A model generated the notes under the pieces. The model saw only the letters and a program-made list of their open reading frames with translations. It ran no database searches and was not told the origin of the DNA. A DNA stretch of 17,245 nt from assembly GCA_944393275.1 (NCBI GenBank), contig CALXZQ010000011.1, positions 1 to 17,245 on the forward strand, in the 5' to 3' direction. The translations under genes and the position numbers were made by a program. The stretch is from an uncultured Clostridia bacterium. GTDB taxonomy: Bacteria > Bacillota > Clostridia > TANB77 > CAG-508. Below are positions 8,631-16,322 of this stretch, piece after piece (position 1 is the stretch's first letter; each line of letters opens with the position of its first letter).

Positions 8631-9783
8631 CTAAACTTTTGAGCCTGACCTTGATATATTAAGCAATACTCCGCACAGAGCATAATAATATAAATAGAGC
8701 AGTTCCACCATAGCTAAAGAATGGTAATGGCATTCCAGTAACTGGCATTGAAGAAGTTACAACTGCTATATTTATAATTGCTTGTAATCCTATCAATGAT
8801 GTAATTCCTATTGCTAATAAGCTTCCAAATGTATCTGGAGCTTTCATTGCTATTAGAATTCCTCTCCAAATAAATATTGCAAATAATATTATAACTGCTG
8901 CACATCCAACAAAACCAAGTTCTTCAGCTAAAACTGAAAATATAAAATCATTTTGTGGCTCTGATATGTATAAATATTTCTGCTTGCTTTCTCCTAAGCC
9001 TACCCCGAATAGTCCTCCAGATCCTATTGCATATAAACTTTGTATTATTTGCCATCCATCTCCTTGTTTATCTGCCCATGGGTCTAGGAAAGAAACTATT
9101 CTTGCAATTCTGAACGCTCCTTTTTCTGTGAATTTTGCTAGTAAGTATAATCCTCCTACTCCTCCTATTGCTCCAAGTGTTCCAAAGCTTAGAAAATATC
9201 TTAGCTTTGAACCTGCAGTAAGCATCATTATAGATACTACCATAATAATTATTATTGTCGCACTTAAATGGTCTTGAACTAAAATCAATATTAAAATTAT
9301 TGGCAATAATATTAAGAATGGCTTTAAAAAACCTTTTTTAAAGCTATCTATTTCTTTCAAATGATCTGATAAATATGCTGCATAAAATATTATTAAAGCT
9401 ACTTTTGCTATTTCAGATGGTTGAAATCTTGTTCCAATTGTAATCCATCTATATGCTCCACCTGCTTCATATCCAATTCCAGGAATAAGTACCATAAGTA
9501 GTATTATTATTGATCCTATATACGCAATTTTACTAAATTTTTTGTATTTTCTATAATCAATTTTTGAAATGAGCAGCATTGCAATTATTCCAACTATTGC
9601 TACTAAGCCTTGTTTTCTAAAATACACATAGCTGTCATCTCCTGTTTCTGCAAGAGCGGAAGGAGAACTAGCAGATAAGACCATTATTAAACCTAATGCT
9701 AGTAATATTATTACTACAATTAGTAAAATAAAATCCATTTGCTTATTAGCAAAAGTTGAATTTTTATTTGCTTTAATTGCCAT
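8631..9783 (-). pseudogene. FtsW/SpoVE-type peptidoglycan polymerase with a late frameshift
   Basis: SEDS-family integral membrane protein that polymerises lipid II with a partner penicillin-binding protein, in division (FtsW) or the spore cortex (SpoVE); sequence alone does not decide between them. Hydrophobic helices span the chain. Hallmarks seen are WITIGTRFQPSE, the loop DPWADKQGDGWQ, and LGESKQKYLYISEPQNDF, then EELGF. ATG 9783 follows AAGGAG, which overlaps the mraY stop region. As sequenced, the frame ends at 8659 with a C-terminus (LLCSVRSIA) unlike the family. Removing one base near 8673 restores GVLLNISRSGSKV, ending at a TAG at 8631. The LLNIS segment is the conserved family ending, and this leaves 20 bases to murG. 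The restored protein has 383 residues. Without the repair it is 374 residues with all earlier motifs intact, so it might retain some function. Sequencing error or genuine mutation are both possible. Confidence 0.9.
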
Positions 9784-9795
9784 ATCTTTTCTCCT

Positions 9796-10776
9796 TTATA
9801 TACTATTCAAACCTATAATGCAAAATATTAATGTTACTACACTAAATATTGATACAACCTTGTTTTCACTCCAACCTGATAATTCAAAGTGATGATGTAA
9901 AGGTGCCATTTTAAATATTCTTTTTCCAGTTAACTTAAAAAATGCTATTTGCAAAATTACTGATACAGTCTCTAATACTGGAACTATTGCTATTATTACT
10001 AAGAGTAGTGGCAGTTTTAAATATAATGCTATACTTGCTATTACTCCTCCTAGCAAAAGTGAACCTGTATCCCCCATCATAATTTTAGCTGGATGAAGAT
10101 TAAATAATAAGAATGCTAAATTACTTCCACATGCTATACAACCAAATAAAATTATTTCTTTTACATCAAATATTATTCCAATTACTGTTAAACAGGTAAT
10201 TATAATCGTTGTTACACTAGTTGATAATCCATCTACTCCATCAGTTAAATTTACTGCATTTGTTGTTGCTAGCATTACAAATATTGCTGATGGAATATAT
10301 AATATTGCTGGAACTTGTATATATTCCTTAAGAAATGGTATATAAATATCTGTTCCAGTATTTAATACATTAATTAAATATACTGTATATCCTACTGATA
10401 TTATAAGTAAGCCCAACATTTTATATGCTGGTTTTAACCCAGTTGTGTTTTTTAGTACTAATTTTTTGAAGTCATCAACAAATCCCACAATTCCAAATCC
10501 TATCGAAGTAAATAATAGCGGTAATAACCTTGTTGCAACTTCTATATTTCCTTTTAAATAGTAGTAAAGTGCAACTATTAAAGTAATAATAGTTATTCCT
10601 ACTATCATTATAATTCCTCCCATTGTGGGAGTTCCTTGTTTTTTTAAATGTGATTGAGGCCCATCTGTCCTCTCAATCTGTCCAACTTTTAACTTTCTTA
10701 ATATAGGTATTATAAGTAGTGAAAATATTACAGTAACTAAGAAAGTAAGAAGTAACAGTTGTATCTGAAAATCCAA
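9796..10776 (-). CDS. mraY: Phospho-MurNAc-pentapeptide transferase (MraY)
   Basis: MraY moves phospho-MurNAc-pentapeptide from UDP to undecaprenyl phosphate, forming lipid I at the membrane. The 326 residues are a normal length, with about ten hydrophobic helices. Motifs: TPTMGG (49-54), the paired aspartates Asp101-Asp102 in GFVDDFKK, NLTDGVDGL, GDTGSLLLGG, and the histidine-rich PLHHHFEL near the C-terminus. The start is a TTG preceded by AGGGTGAT. A nearby ATG at 10780 is in another frame. The TTG gives an N-terminus of the expected length before the conserved LKVGQ...DGPQSH segment. It is 37 bases downstream of murE and 12 bases upstream of ftsW. In many Firmicutes murF precedes mraY and murD follows it; neither is here. 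Confidence 0.96.
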   Translation of the reverse strand: MDFQIQLLLLTFLVTVIFSLLIIPILRKLKVGQIERTDGPQSHLKKQGTPTMGGIIMIVGITIITLIVALYYYLKGNIEVATRLLPLLFTSIGFGIVGFVDDFKKLVLKNTTGLKPAYKMLGLLIISVGYTVYLINVLNTGTDIYIPFLKEYIQVPAILYIPSAIFVMLATTNAVNLTDGVDGLSTSVTTIIITCLTVIGIIFDVKEIILFGCIACGSNLAFLLFNLHPAKIMMGDTGSLLLGGVIASIALYLKLPLLLVIIAIVPVLETVSVILQIAFFKLTGKRIFKMAPLHHHFELSGWSENKVVSIFSVVTLIFCIIGLNSI

Positions 10777-10813
10777 TCATATCACCCTTTACTTTTTGTT
10801 TTCTTATGTTATT

Positions 10814-12301
10814 TTATTTCTTTTCTTTTTCTAATGTTTCATTAATTATATCTTTTACAATGATTCTTTCATCAAAAGGATATTTAACCCCTTTTATTTC
10901 TTGATATAACTCATGCCCTTTACCAGCAATAACTATAATATCTGTTTTATTAGCCATTTTTATGGCTTCAGCTATTGCTTCTTTTCTATCTACTATAACT
11001 TTATAATTTCCTTTTGTTTTCTTTATTCCTACTTCAATCTCATTAATAATCTTTTCTGGTTCTTCATCTCTTGGATTATCTGTTGTTATTATTGTAAAAT
11101 CTGCTACTCTTCCTGCTACTTCACCCATATTAGGTCTTTTAGCTTTATCTCTATTTCCTCCACATCCAAATACACAAATCACTCTTCCTCTAGTATAGGA
11201 TTTAACTGCTAATAATATATTTTCTAAACTATCTGGTGTATGTGCATAATCTATCATTATTGTTAGATCTTTTTTATTATCTACTAATTCTGACCTTCCT
11301 GGAACTCTGACATTTAACAATGCTTCTTTTATATTTTCTGTTGAACATCCTAATTTTTGTGTAACTGCTATTGCTGCAAGAGAATTATAAACACTAAATC
11401 TTCCTGGAATTCCTGTTTTTACTCTTTCATTCCTTTCGCCCATTCGTATTTTAAAATCCACATAAGAATTTGTAATTGTAATATCCTTTGCTAAGATATT
11501 GCTATAATTATCTATTCCATATGTTATTATTTCAGCCTTTGTATCTCTTTTTAATAGCTTGTGAGTGTATATATCATCAGAATTTGCAAATCCTATTTTA
11601 CAAATATCAAATAATTTACATTTAGTTTCAAAATAATCATTCATATCTTTATGTTCACTTGAGCTTATATGATCTTCTGATAAATTAGTAAATACACCTA
11701 TATCAAAATCTACGCCATATACTCTATCTAGTTTTAAACTTTGTGATGAAACTTCCATTACTACAACATCACATTTTGCCTCAACCATTTCAGAAAACAT
11801 TCTTTGTAATTCTATGCTTCCAGGCGTTGTTCTTTCACTATTTCCCAATGATTTACCTGCTATATAGTTTTCTATAGTTCCTATTAATCCTACTTTATAT
11901 CCTTGTTTTTCACATATTTCTTTTATCATATATGTTGTTGTTGTTTTTCCCTTTGTTCCTGTAACTCCAACTAATTTAAATTTCTCTGATGGATTATTAT
12001 AAAAATTTGATGCTGCTATTGCCATTGCTTTTCTAACATCTGGGACTACTATTAAAGTAACATCTTCTGGTAGCTTCAATGATTTAAAATCCGAATCAGC
12101 ACTTACAACAATTGCCTTAGAACCATTTTTTATGGCATCATCTATATAGTCCATTCCATCTAATACAAAACCTTTTATTGCAAAAAATAAATCTCCTTTT
12201 TTTATTTTCCTTGAATCTTCTTCTATTGAATTGATATCTATATCTATGTTGCCTCTAGCTTTTACTCCATCTAGTCCTAATAGAATATTTTTAAGGTTCA
12301 T
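10814..12301 (-). CDS. murE: UDP-MurNAc-tripeptide synthetase, meso-DAP type (MurE)
   Basis: MurE is a cytosolic ATP-dependent ligase that adds the third amino acid to UDP-MurNAc-L-Ala-D-Glu. It has 495 residues in three domains: N-terminal UDP-binding (about 1-105), central ATPase with the P-loop GTKGKTTT (115-122), and C-terminal amino-acid-binding. The motif DNPR at 408-411, followed by DE, is the signature for meso-diaminopimelate rather than lysine, so the cell wall should be of the mDAP type. The TKCKLF segment (226-231) contains the lysine normally carbamylated. The domain linker motif DYAHTPDSLE is also present. The ATG follows GGGGGAACAAT. A promoter lies about 35 bases upstream, which matters because the upstream penicillin-binding protein gene is broken. 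Confidence 0.96.
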   Translation of the reverse strand: MNLKNILLGLDGVKARGNIDIDINSIEEDSRKIKKGDLFFAIKGFVLDGMDYIDDAIKNGSKAIVVSADSDFKSLKLPEDVTLIVVPDVRKAMAIAASNFYNNPSEKFKLVGVTGTKGKTTTTYMIKEICEKQGYKVGLIGTIENYIAGKSLGNSERTTPGSIELQRMFSEMVEAKCDVVVMEVSSQSLKLDRVYGVDFDIGVFTNLSEDHISSSEHKDMNDYFETKCKLFDICKIGFANSDDIYTHKLLKRDTKAEIITYGIDNYSNILAKDITITNSYVDFKIRMGERNERVKTGIPGRFSVYNSLAAIAVTQKLGCSTENIKEALLNVRVPGRSELVDNKKDLTIMIDYAHTPDSLENILLAVKSYTRGRVICVFGCGGNRDKAKRPNMGEVAGRVADFTIITTDNPRDEEPEKIINEIEVGIKKTKGNYKVIVDRKEAIAEAIKMANKTDIIVIAGKGHELYQEIKGVKYPFDERIIVKDIINETLEKEKK

Positions 12302-12335
12302 ATTGTTCCCCCTTCAAATACAATTTTTCGATAAT

Positions 12336-12364
12336 ATTATATAACTAAATTATTCTTTTGTATA
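12336..12364 (-). promoter_or_regulatory. Probable promoter of murE
   Basis: A perfect -10 TATAAT (12336-12341), a 17-base spacer and a weaker -35 TATACA (12359-12364) lie between the penicillin-binding protein remnant and murE. It would allow murE-mraY-ftsW-murG to be transcribed independently of the disrupted region upstream. Confidence 0.6.
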
Positions 12365-12395
12365 GTTTTTTTTAATTTTTTAAATTTACTGTATT

Positions 12396-12698
12396 TTATT
12401 CTTCTAAATCTAAATATATTTTTGTATCATTATTAATTTTTATGCCAGGAAGTGGAATTTGATTACTAATAACTTTATCATTTATATTTTCTTGATTATT
12501 TCCATTAATCTCTATTTCTATCTCCAACTCCTTTGCCATATCTTTTGCTTCTTTAACTGTTTTGTTTCTAAAATCTGGTACCTCCACTTGTATTATTTCT
12601 TCTGTAATGTTATCCTTTTGCAATTCTAGATATGGTAATACTTCAGATAGTATCTGTCCTCCTACAGGTGCTGCTACACCTCCTGCTTGCTTCATTTT
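12396..12698 (-). pseudogene. 3' remnant of a PASTA penicillin-binding protein (SpoVD/FtsI type)
   Basis: The encoded C-terminal piece of about 100 residues starts in the last helix of a class B transpeptidase domain: AGGVAAPVGGQILSEVLPYL is the characteristic segment. It continues into one PASTA domain (VEVPDFRNKTVKEAKDMA through IYLDLEE). In clostridia a gene of this kind (spoVD or ftsI) lies directly upstream of murE, and the remnant is in exactly that place and orientation. The catalytic SxxK, SxN and KTG motifs, the dimerisation domain and the membrane anchor are all missing; they should lie to the right, where the recombinase gene is found instead. An ATG at 12695 could in theory start a 99-residue protein, but no ribosome site precedes it. 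The frame stays open upstream to the recombinase's own stop at 12723, so the exact junction lies between 12696 and 12722. Confidence 0.85.
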
Positions 12699-12722
12699 GT
12701 CACTACAAATATTTATTGAATA

Positions 12723-14364
12723 CTAACACGTAAATTTAAAATAAATTCTAATTTTATTATTCTCATAAATTTCTATATAATCAATCAGCTCTACTATAAC
12801 ATCTCTGTCTAATGATATAATATTTTTATTTACTTTAAATTGTTCTATCCATTCGTTTTTCTCATTTATATTGTTTTCTTGTTCTTGCTTCTGTCTATCT
12901 AAATTATTGATAATCTCTTTTGCATTTTTTATTTTTTGTTCATATTTTCTTTTATAAGCTAAATACTCTTCTTTAGTTATTAACTCATTTCTAAAGTCTT
13001 CGTATAAATATCTTTTTAAATTATCTATTTTTTCAATATCCTTTTGTTTTGATATTTTTATATTTTGTATTTCTTGGTCTAATCCTTTAATTTTATTATA
13101 TTTTTTAGCATCTTGTAGTATCTTTTCTATATCAGATAACGACTCAATACACATCCTTATAGCGGTTAATACTGCATTTTCTAAATCGTCTATTTTTATA
13201 GTATGTTTTGTGCATAAATTATTAGACTTTTTTCTATATGTACTACAAACATAATATTCATATATTTTTCCAGTTTTATTTTTGCAATATTTTTTATGCA
13301 TTGCTCTTTTGCAGTCTCCACATCTTAGAATACCTGCCCAAATACTTAATTTTCCATTATTCTGTACTCTTGTGTCAACTTTTCTTAAGTTCTGAGCTTT
13401 ATCAAATAATTTTTTATCTATAATTGCCTCATGCATATTTTCTTTTCTAATCCATTCATTTTCTGGAACTTGTTCTATTTTATGAATTTTATAACTCTTT
13501 ACTTTTCTTTTACCTTGTGTAATGTTTCCAATATAGATATCATTTTTTAATATATTTCTGATTGTAGATGGACACCACAAAAAGTCTTGTTCTATTATTT
13601 TTGAATTACTATAATTCTGATTTAATTTTTTCTTCTTATATCCAGTTGGATTTAGTACCCCCATATCATTTAATTTACGACAAATACTTAGATTTCCTAA
13701 CCCTTCGTTCACTTTCCATTCAAATATTTTTTTTACAATTTCAGCAGCTTCTTTATCAATAATTAATTTATGCTTATCTTTAGTATCCTTTATGTATCCA
13801 TAACTAGGAAAAGCACCTACAAATTCTCCGTTTCTTTTTTCTTCCGTCTAAAGCAGACCTTATTTTTATAGATGTATCTCTACAATATTCATCATTAATT
13901 AGATTCTTAAAAGGTACTAATATTGTGTTTGTACTTGTGGGATTTTTAAAACTATCTACATTATCATTTATTGCAATAAATCTAATATTTAATAAAGGAA
14001 ATATTTGCTCTATATAATTTCCCACCTCTATATAGTTTCTTCCAAGTCTTGATAAATCTTTTACAATGACACAATTTATATTTCCTTTCCTTATGTCTTC
14101 TAATAATCTTTGGAATCCTGGCCTATTAAAATCTGTTCCCGTATACCCATCATCTATATACGTATCATATATAATTAAATCTTTGTGCTCGTTAATATAC
14201 TCATTTAATATAGCTTTCTGACTTGTTATACTATTACTTTCTATTTTCTCTGCTTTTACATCATTATCCTCTTGTGAAAGCCTTATATATATTGCAGATG
14301 ACCAAGTCTTTTCATTATTATTTTTAGAATTTATTAAATCATATTTCGATTTTCTTCCAGTCAA
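12723..14364 (-). pseudogene. Large serine recombinase, frame broken by one extra base
   Basis: Site-specific DNA integrase/excisionase of the large serine family (TnpX/phage-integrase type). Ser30 in YIRLSQED is the catalytic serine. The resolvase domain continues through GYTGTDFNRPGF and VKDLSRLGRNY. The second half has the recombinase domain (GNLSICRKLNDMGVLNPTGY), a zinc ribbon (CGDC...C...C), a long lysine/glutamate-rich coiled coil and a C-terminal strand region. The frame breaks at about 13831-13833: the first part ends at 13804, and the second is open in the next frame. Dropping one base in the A-rich run restores DGRKKNGEFVGAFPSYGY, the usual family sequence, and gives 546 residues, a normal length. 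The start is a TTG with AAGGAG ten bases upstream. Either a recent inactivating mutation or a homopolymer sequencing error fits. Confidence 0.9.
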
Positions 14365-14394
14365 TTTTATTACTCTCCTTGTCCAATTTTTAAA

Positions 14395-14523
14395 TTAATA
14401 GTTTCCTTTTTTCTTTAAAATATTTTCTATACATTCATCTATACTTACATCTTGAGAATACATTAGTTCTACTGTTATGTCTCCTACTTTTAATTTACTT
14501 AACTCTTTATCATGCATTTCCAT
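14395..14523 (-). CDS. 42-residue ORF upstream of the recombinase
   Basis: A short ORF starting MEMHDKELSKLKVGDI and ending ENILKKKGNY. The ATG has AGAGGT eight bases upstream. The stop lies 30 bases before the recombinase TTG, so the two are probably co-transcribed. The sequence pattern (a VGDITVEL strand, then YSQDVSIDECIENILK, a likely helix) recalls the small TnpW-like proteins encoded next to TnpX-type recombinases in clostridial transposons, but this is only a visual resemblance. The function is unknown; it could be an accessory or directionality factor. The 105 bases upstream of it hold the terminator of the neighbouring unit and no promoter I can name with confidence. Confidence 0.55.
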   Translation of the reverse strand: MEMHDKELSKLKVGDITVELMYSQDVSIDECIENILKKKGNY

Positions 14524-14600
14524 AATTAAATACCTCTTTCATTTTGATATTTAATTCTATTAAATAAAGAAATTTTTTATTCCTTTTTTATTTTAAATAT

Positions 14601-14627
14601 TAAAAAACGACAGTACAAAACTGCCGT
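14601..14627 (-). terminator. Intrinsic terminator of the pyrB-pyrI-glycosidase unit
   Basis: Arms 14607-14614 and 14620-14627 form an 8-bp stem with one G-U pair on the minus-strand RNA and a 5-base loop, followed by six U. It lies 24 bases after the glycosidase stop. This separates the pyrimidine unit from the recombinase region. Confidence 0.85.
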
Positions 14628-14651
14628 CTATCCTTTATTCTATATTAATCT

Positions 14652-15878
14652 TTAAATTATTCCATAGTAATATTTACAAGCTAGAATTCTTCTAACCGCT
14701 AAATTTATTCTCTCTTCTGGAATTTTTCCGTTATTTATTGCATTTATTACTTCACTTTTTTGTTGTACAAAATCTGAAGATATAATCATATCATTTCCTG
14801 CAAGCACTGCTTGAACTGCTGCTTGTCCATTTTCTACATATCCTTTTACAGCATCCATTGCTAAATCATCTGTCATTATTATTCCCGAGAATTTTAATTC
14901 CTCTCTTAGAATTTTATGCACATTTTCTGATAATGATGCTGGTTTTTCTTTATCCATGCTTTCCACAATATTATGGCTTACTAATATTGTGGGTGCTTTT
15001 GCTTCAATTCCTGATTTAAATGGCAAAAAATCTGATGTTTGAAATGTACCATATTCCCTTTTATCTATCGCAATTCCTGTATGAGTATCTATATTATCTC
15101 CATAGCCTGGGAAATGTTTTAGAGTAGACATTATATTATCTTCATTCATTCTATTTACTACTCTATTTACATATATAGCTGTTTCCTCTGCCCCTCTGCC
15201 AAATGACCTCTCATACATAAATGAAGTGCGTTTCGTAGGTACATCTGCTACTGGAGCTAGATTCATATTAAGTCCTATACTTTTTAGTAAATTTGATTTT
15301 TCTGTTGAATCTTCCAAAATAGCATCTAATCCACCATTTTTCCATAAATCTTGTGGGGATAAGAATTTAGTATTTCTAAATGCTTTATATGAACTTACTC
15401 TTACAACTGTTCCACCTTCTTCATCTACTCCTAATATTAACTTTATTTTACTCTCGTTTTGGCATTGTGTTAATTCTTTTAAGATACTATCTTTTGTTTC
15501 ATTTCTAAAATCTCTACTAAATAAAATATATCCACCAGGAGTTTCATTTTTTATCTCATCTATTACCCCACTTTCTGGATATCTTGCTAGGAACATTTGA
15601 CCTACTTTTTCTTCTAATGTCATATTATTTAGTAATTGTTCTGCTTTATCATAATACTGACTAAACAATTCATCACTCTTTTCTAATTCATCATTTATTT
15701 TATCTTCATTCATAATATTTTCTTGTTCTATAGATTTATTTTGCTCTATTTGATTTACTTGTTCTGTGTTAGAACTATCTTTCATATTTAACAATATAAT
15801 ACTTAATATAGCTATAGCAAGAACTACAATAACTAATAAAATTTTAATTATATTGTCTTTCCAATTTGTCTTTTTTAT
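14652..15878 (-). CDS. Membrane-anchored family 3 glycosidase, NagZ-like
   Basis: Probable beta-N-acetylhexosaminidase acting on peptidoglycan fragments outside the membrane. Numbered from the TTG at 15794 (380 residues), the glycoside hydrolase 3 barrel spans about 55-375. It shows GVDEEGGTVVR, KHFPGYGDNIDTH (226-238), with the Asp236/His238 pair that acts as acid/base in NagZ, and IMTDDLAM with the nucleophile Asp309 or 310. The usual HG in KHFPGHG is YG here. No start codon of normal type lies upstream of the TTG, yet the same frame continues upstream and encodes a clear membrane anchor (KILLVIVVLAIAILSIILL) preceded by basic residues, with a good AAAGAGG site eight bases before an ATA at 15878. 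An ATT at 15884 is the other candidate. I therefore place the start at 15878, giving about 408 residues. The TTG start would lose the anchor and has no ribosome site. Confidence 0.8.
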   Translation of the reverse strand: MKKTNWKDNIIKILLVIVVLAIAILSIILLNMKDSSNTEQVNQIEQNKSIEQENIMNEDKINDELEKSDELFSQYYDKAEQLLNNMTLEEKVGQMFLARYPESGVIDEIKNETPGGYILFSRDFRNETKDSILKELTQCQNESKIKLILGVDEEGGTVVRVSSYKAFRNTKFLSPQDLWKNGGLDAILEDSTEKSNLLKSIGLNMNLAPVADVPTKRTSFMYERSFGRGAEETAIYVNRVVNRMNEDNIMSTLKHFPGYGDNIDTHTGIAIDKREYGTFQTSDFLPFKSGIEAKAPTILVSHNIVESMDKEKPASLSENVHKILREELKFSGIIMTDDLAMDAVKGYVENGQAAVQAVLAGNDMIISSDFVQQKSEVINAINNGKIPEERINLAVRRILACKYYYGII

Positions 15879-15886
15879 TTTAATCG

Positions 15887-15893
15887 CCTCTTT
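15887..15893 (-). promoter_or_regulatory. Ribosome site of the glycosidase gene
   Basis: AAAGAGG lies just after the pyrI stop, with eight bases to an ATA codon and two to an ATT codon. No ATG, GTG or TTG is at a workable distance in the right frame. It supports translation beginning upstream of the membrane anchor. Confidence 0.6.
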
Positions 15894-15896
15894 CTG

Positions 15897-16310
15897 TTAA
15901 TTTAATGTTTCACAATATTTGCATCTGTAAGCTTTTTTGTCTTTATCTGTTAATATAAATACTTGATCTAATTCATTTTCCACAGATGTTATACATCTTG
16001 GGTTTTTACATTTTAATATATTTACTATTTCCTTTGGCAATTCTACATGGTATTTTCTAATGTTTTTATCATTCTCTATAATATTAATAGTTATATTTTC
16101 ATCTATATAACCTAATATGTCTAAATCTAAATCTATATTTTTGTCTATCTTAATTATATCTTTTCTTCCCATTTTTTTGCTCTTAGCATTAGTTATGATT
16201 GCTACTTGACAATCCAATTCTTCTAATTTAAGGGTCTCATATATTTCCATTCCTTTTTTAGCTTGTATATGATCAATTACAATTCCATTTTTTATGCTAT
16301 CTATATTCAT
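15897..16310 (-). CDS. pyrI: Aspartate carbamoyltransferase regulatory chain (PyrI)
   Basis: PyrI binds nucleotide effectors and, with PyrB, forms the allosteric aspartate transcarbamylase of pyrimidine synthesis. The 137 residues are slightly shorter than the enterobacterial chain. The N-terminal allosteric domain contains the segment GIVIDHIQAKKG (9-20), matching the known GTVIDHI motif. The C-terminal zinc domain has Cys101, Cys106, Cys130 and Cys133, the four ligands that hold the contact to PyrB. The ATG has AAGGAG about eight bases upstream and lies 12 bases after the pyrB stop, so the two chains are translated from one message. Its stop codon is in the same frame as the following glycosidase. 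Confidence 0.95.
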   Translation of the reverse strand: MNIDSIKNGIVIDHIQAKKGMEIYETLKLEELDCQVAIITNAKSKKMGRKDIIKIDKNIDLDLDILGYIDENITINIIENDKNIRKYHVELPKEIVNILKCKNPRCITSVENELDQVFILTDKDKKAYRCKYCETLN

Positions 16311-16322
16311 ATAATTTCTCCT

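Larger units (their letters stand above)
12691..14546 (-). mobile_element. Small serine-recombinase element or integration remnant
   Basis: The block contains the 42-residue ORF and the large serine recombinase. On the left it abuts the truncated penicillin-binding protein gene, and on the right it lies just past the terminator of the pyrB-pyrI-glycosidase unit. A 9-base direct repeat, ttcattttg, occurs at 12691-12699 and 14538-14546, at either end of the block in the same orientation. In such AT-rich DNA this could be chance, so the ends are only a suggestion. No cargo genes, conjugation genes or transposase are visible. Confidence 0.4.

Noticed and set aside
8665..8680. Programmed frameshift in ftsW
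   Set aside because: No slippery heptamer or stimulating stem is seen at the site, and the base to be skipped is in a mixed GTGCGG context. Mutation or sequencing error is simpler.
8714..8905. Minus-strand ORF of 63 residues inside ftsW
   Set aside because: It is an out-of-frame shadow of the ftsW coding sequence, with Ser/Asn/Tyr-rich composition and no ribosome site. It is not needed to explain the frameshift, which lies further downstream.
10778..10780. ATG just upstream of mraY as its start
   Set aside because: It is in a different frame from the conserved MraY sequence. The TTG at 10776 is in frame and has a ribosome site.
12302..12395. Riboswitch or attenuator in the murE leader
   Set aside because: The gap is too short and nearly all A/T, with no convincing paired structure beyond the promoter and ribosome site.
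12396..12695. The 99-residue ORF as an independent small PASTA protein
   Set aside because: No ribosome site precedes the ATG, and it begins within the conserved last segment of a transpeptidase domain, so a gene remnant is the better reading.
14524..14606. Promoter for the recombinase unit
   Set aside because: Several AT-rich -10-like hexamers occur, but none has a recognisable -35 at 16-18 bases.
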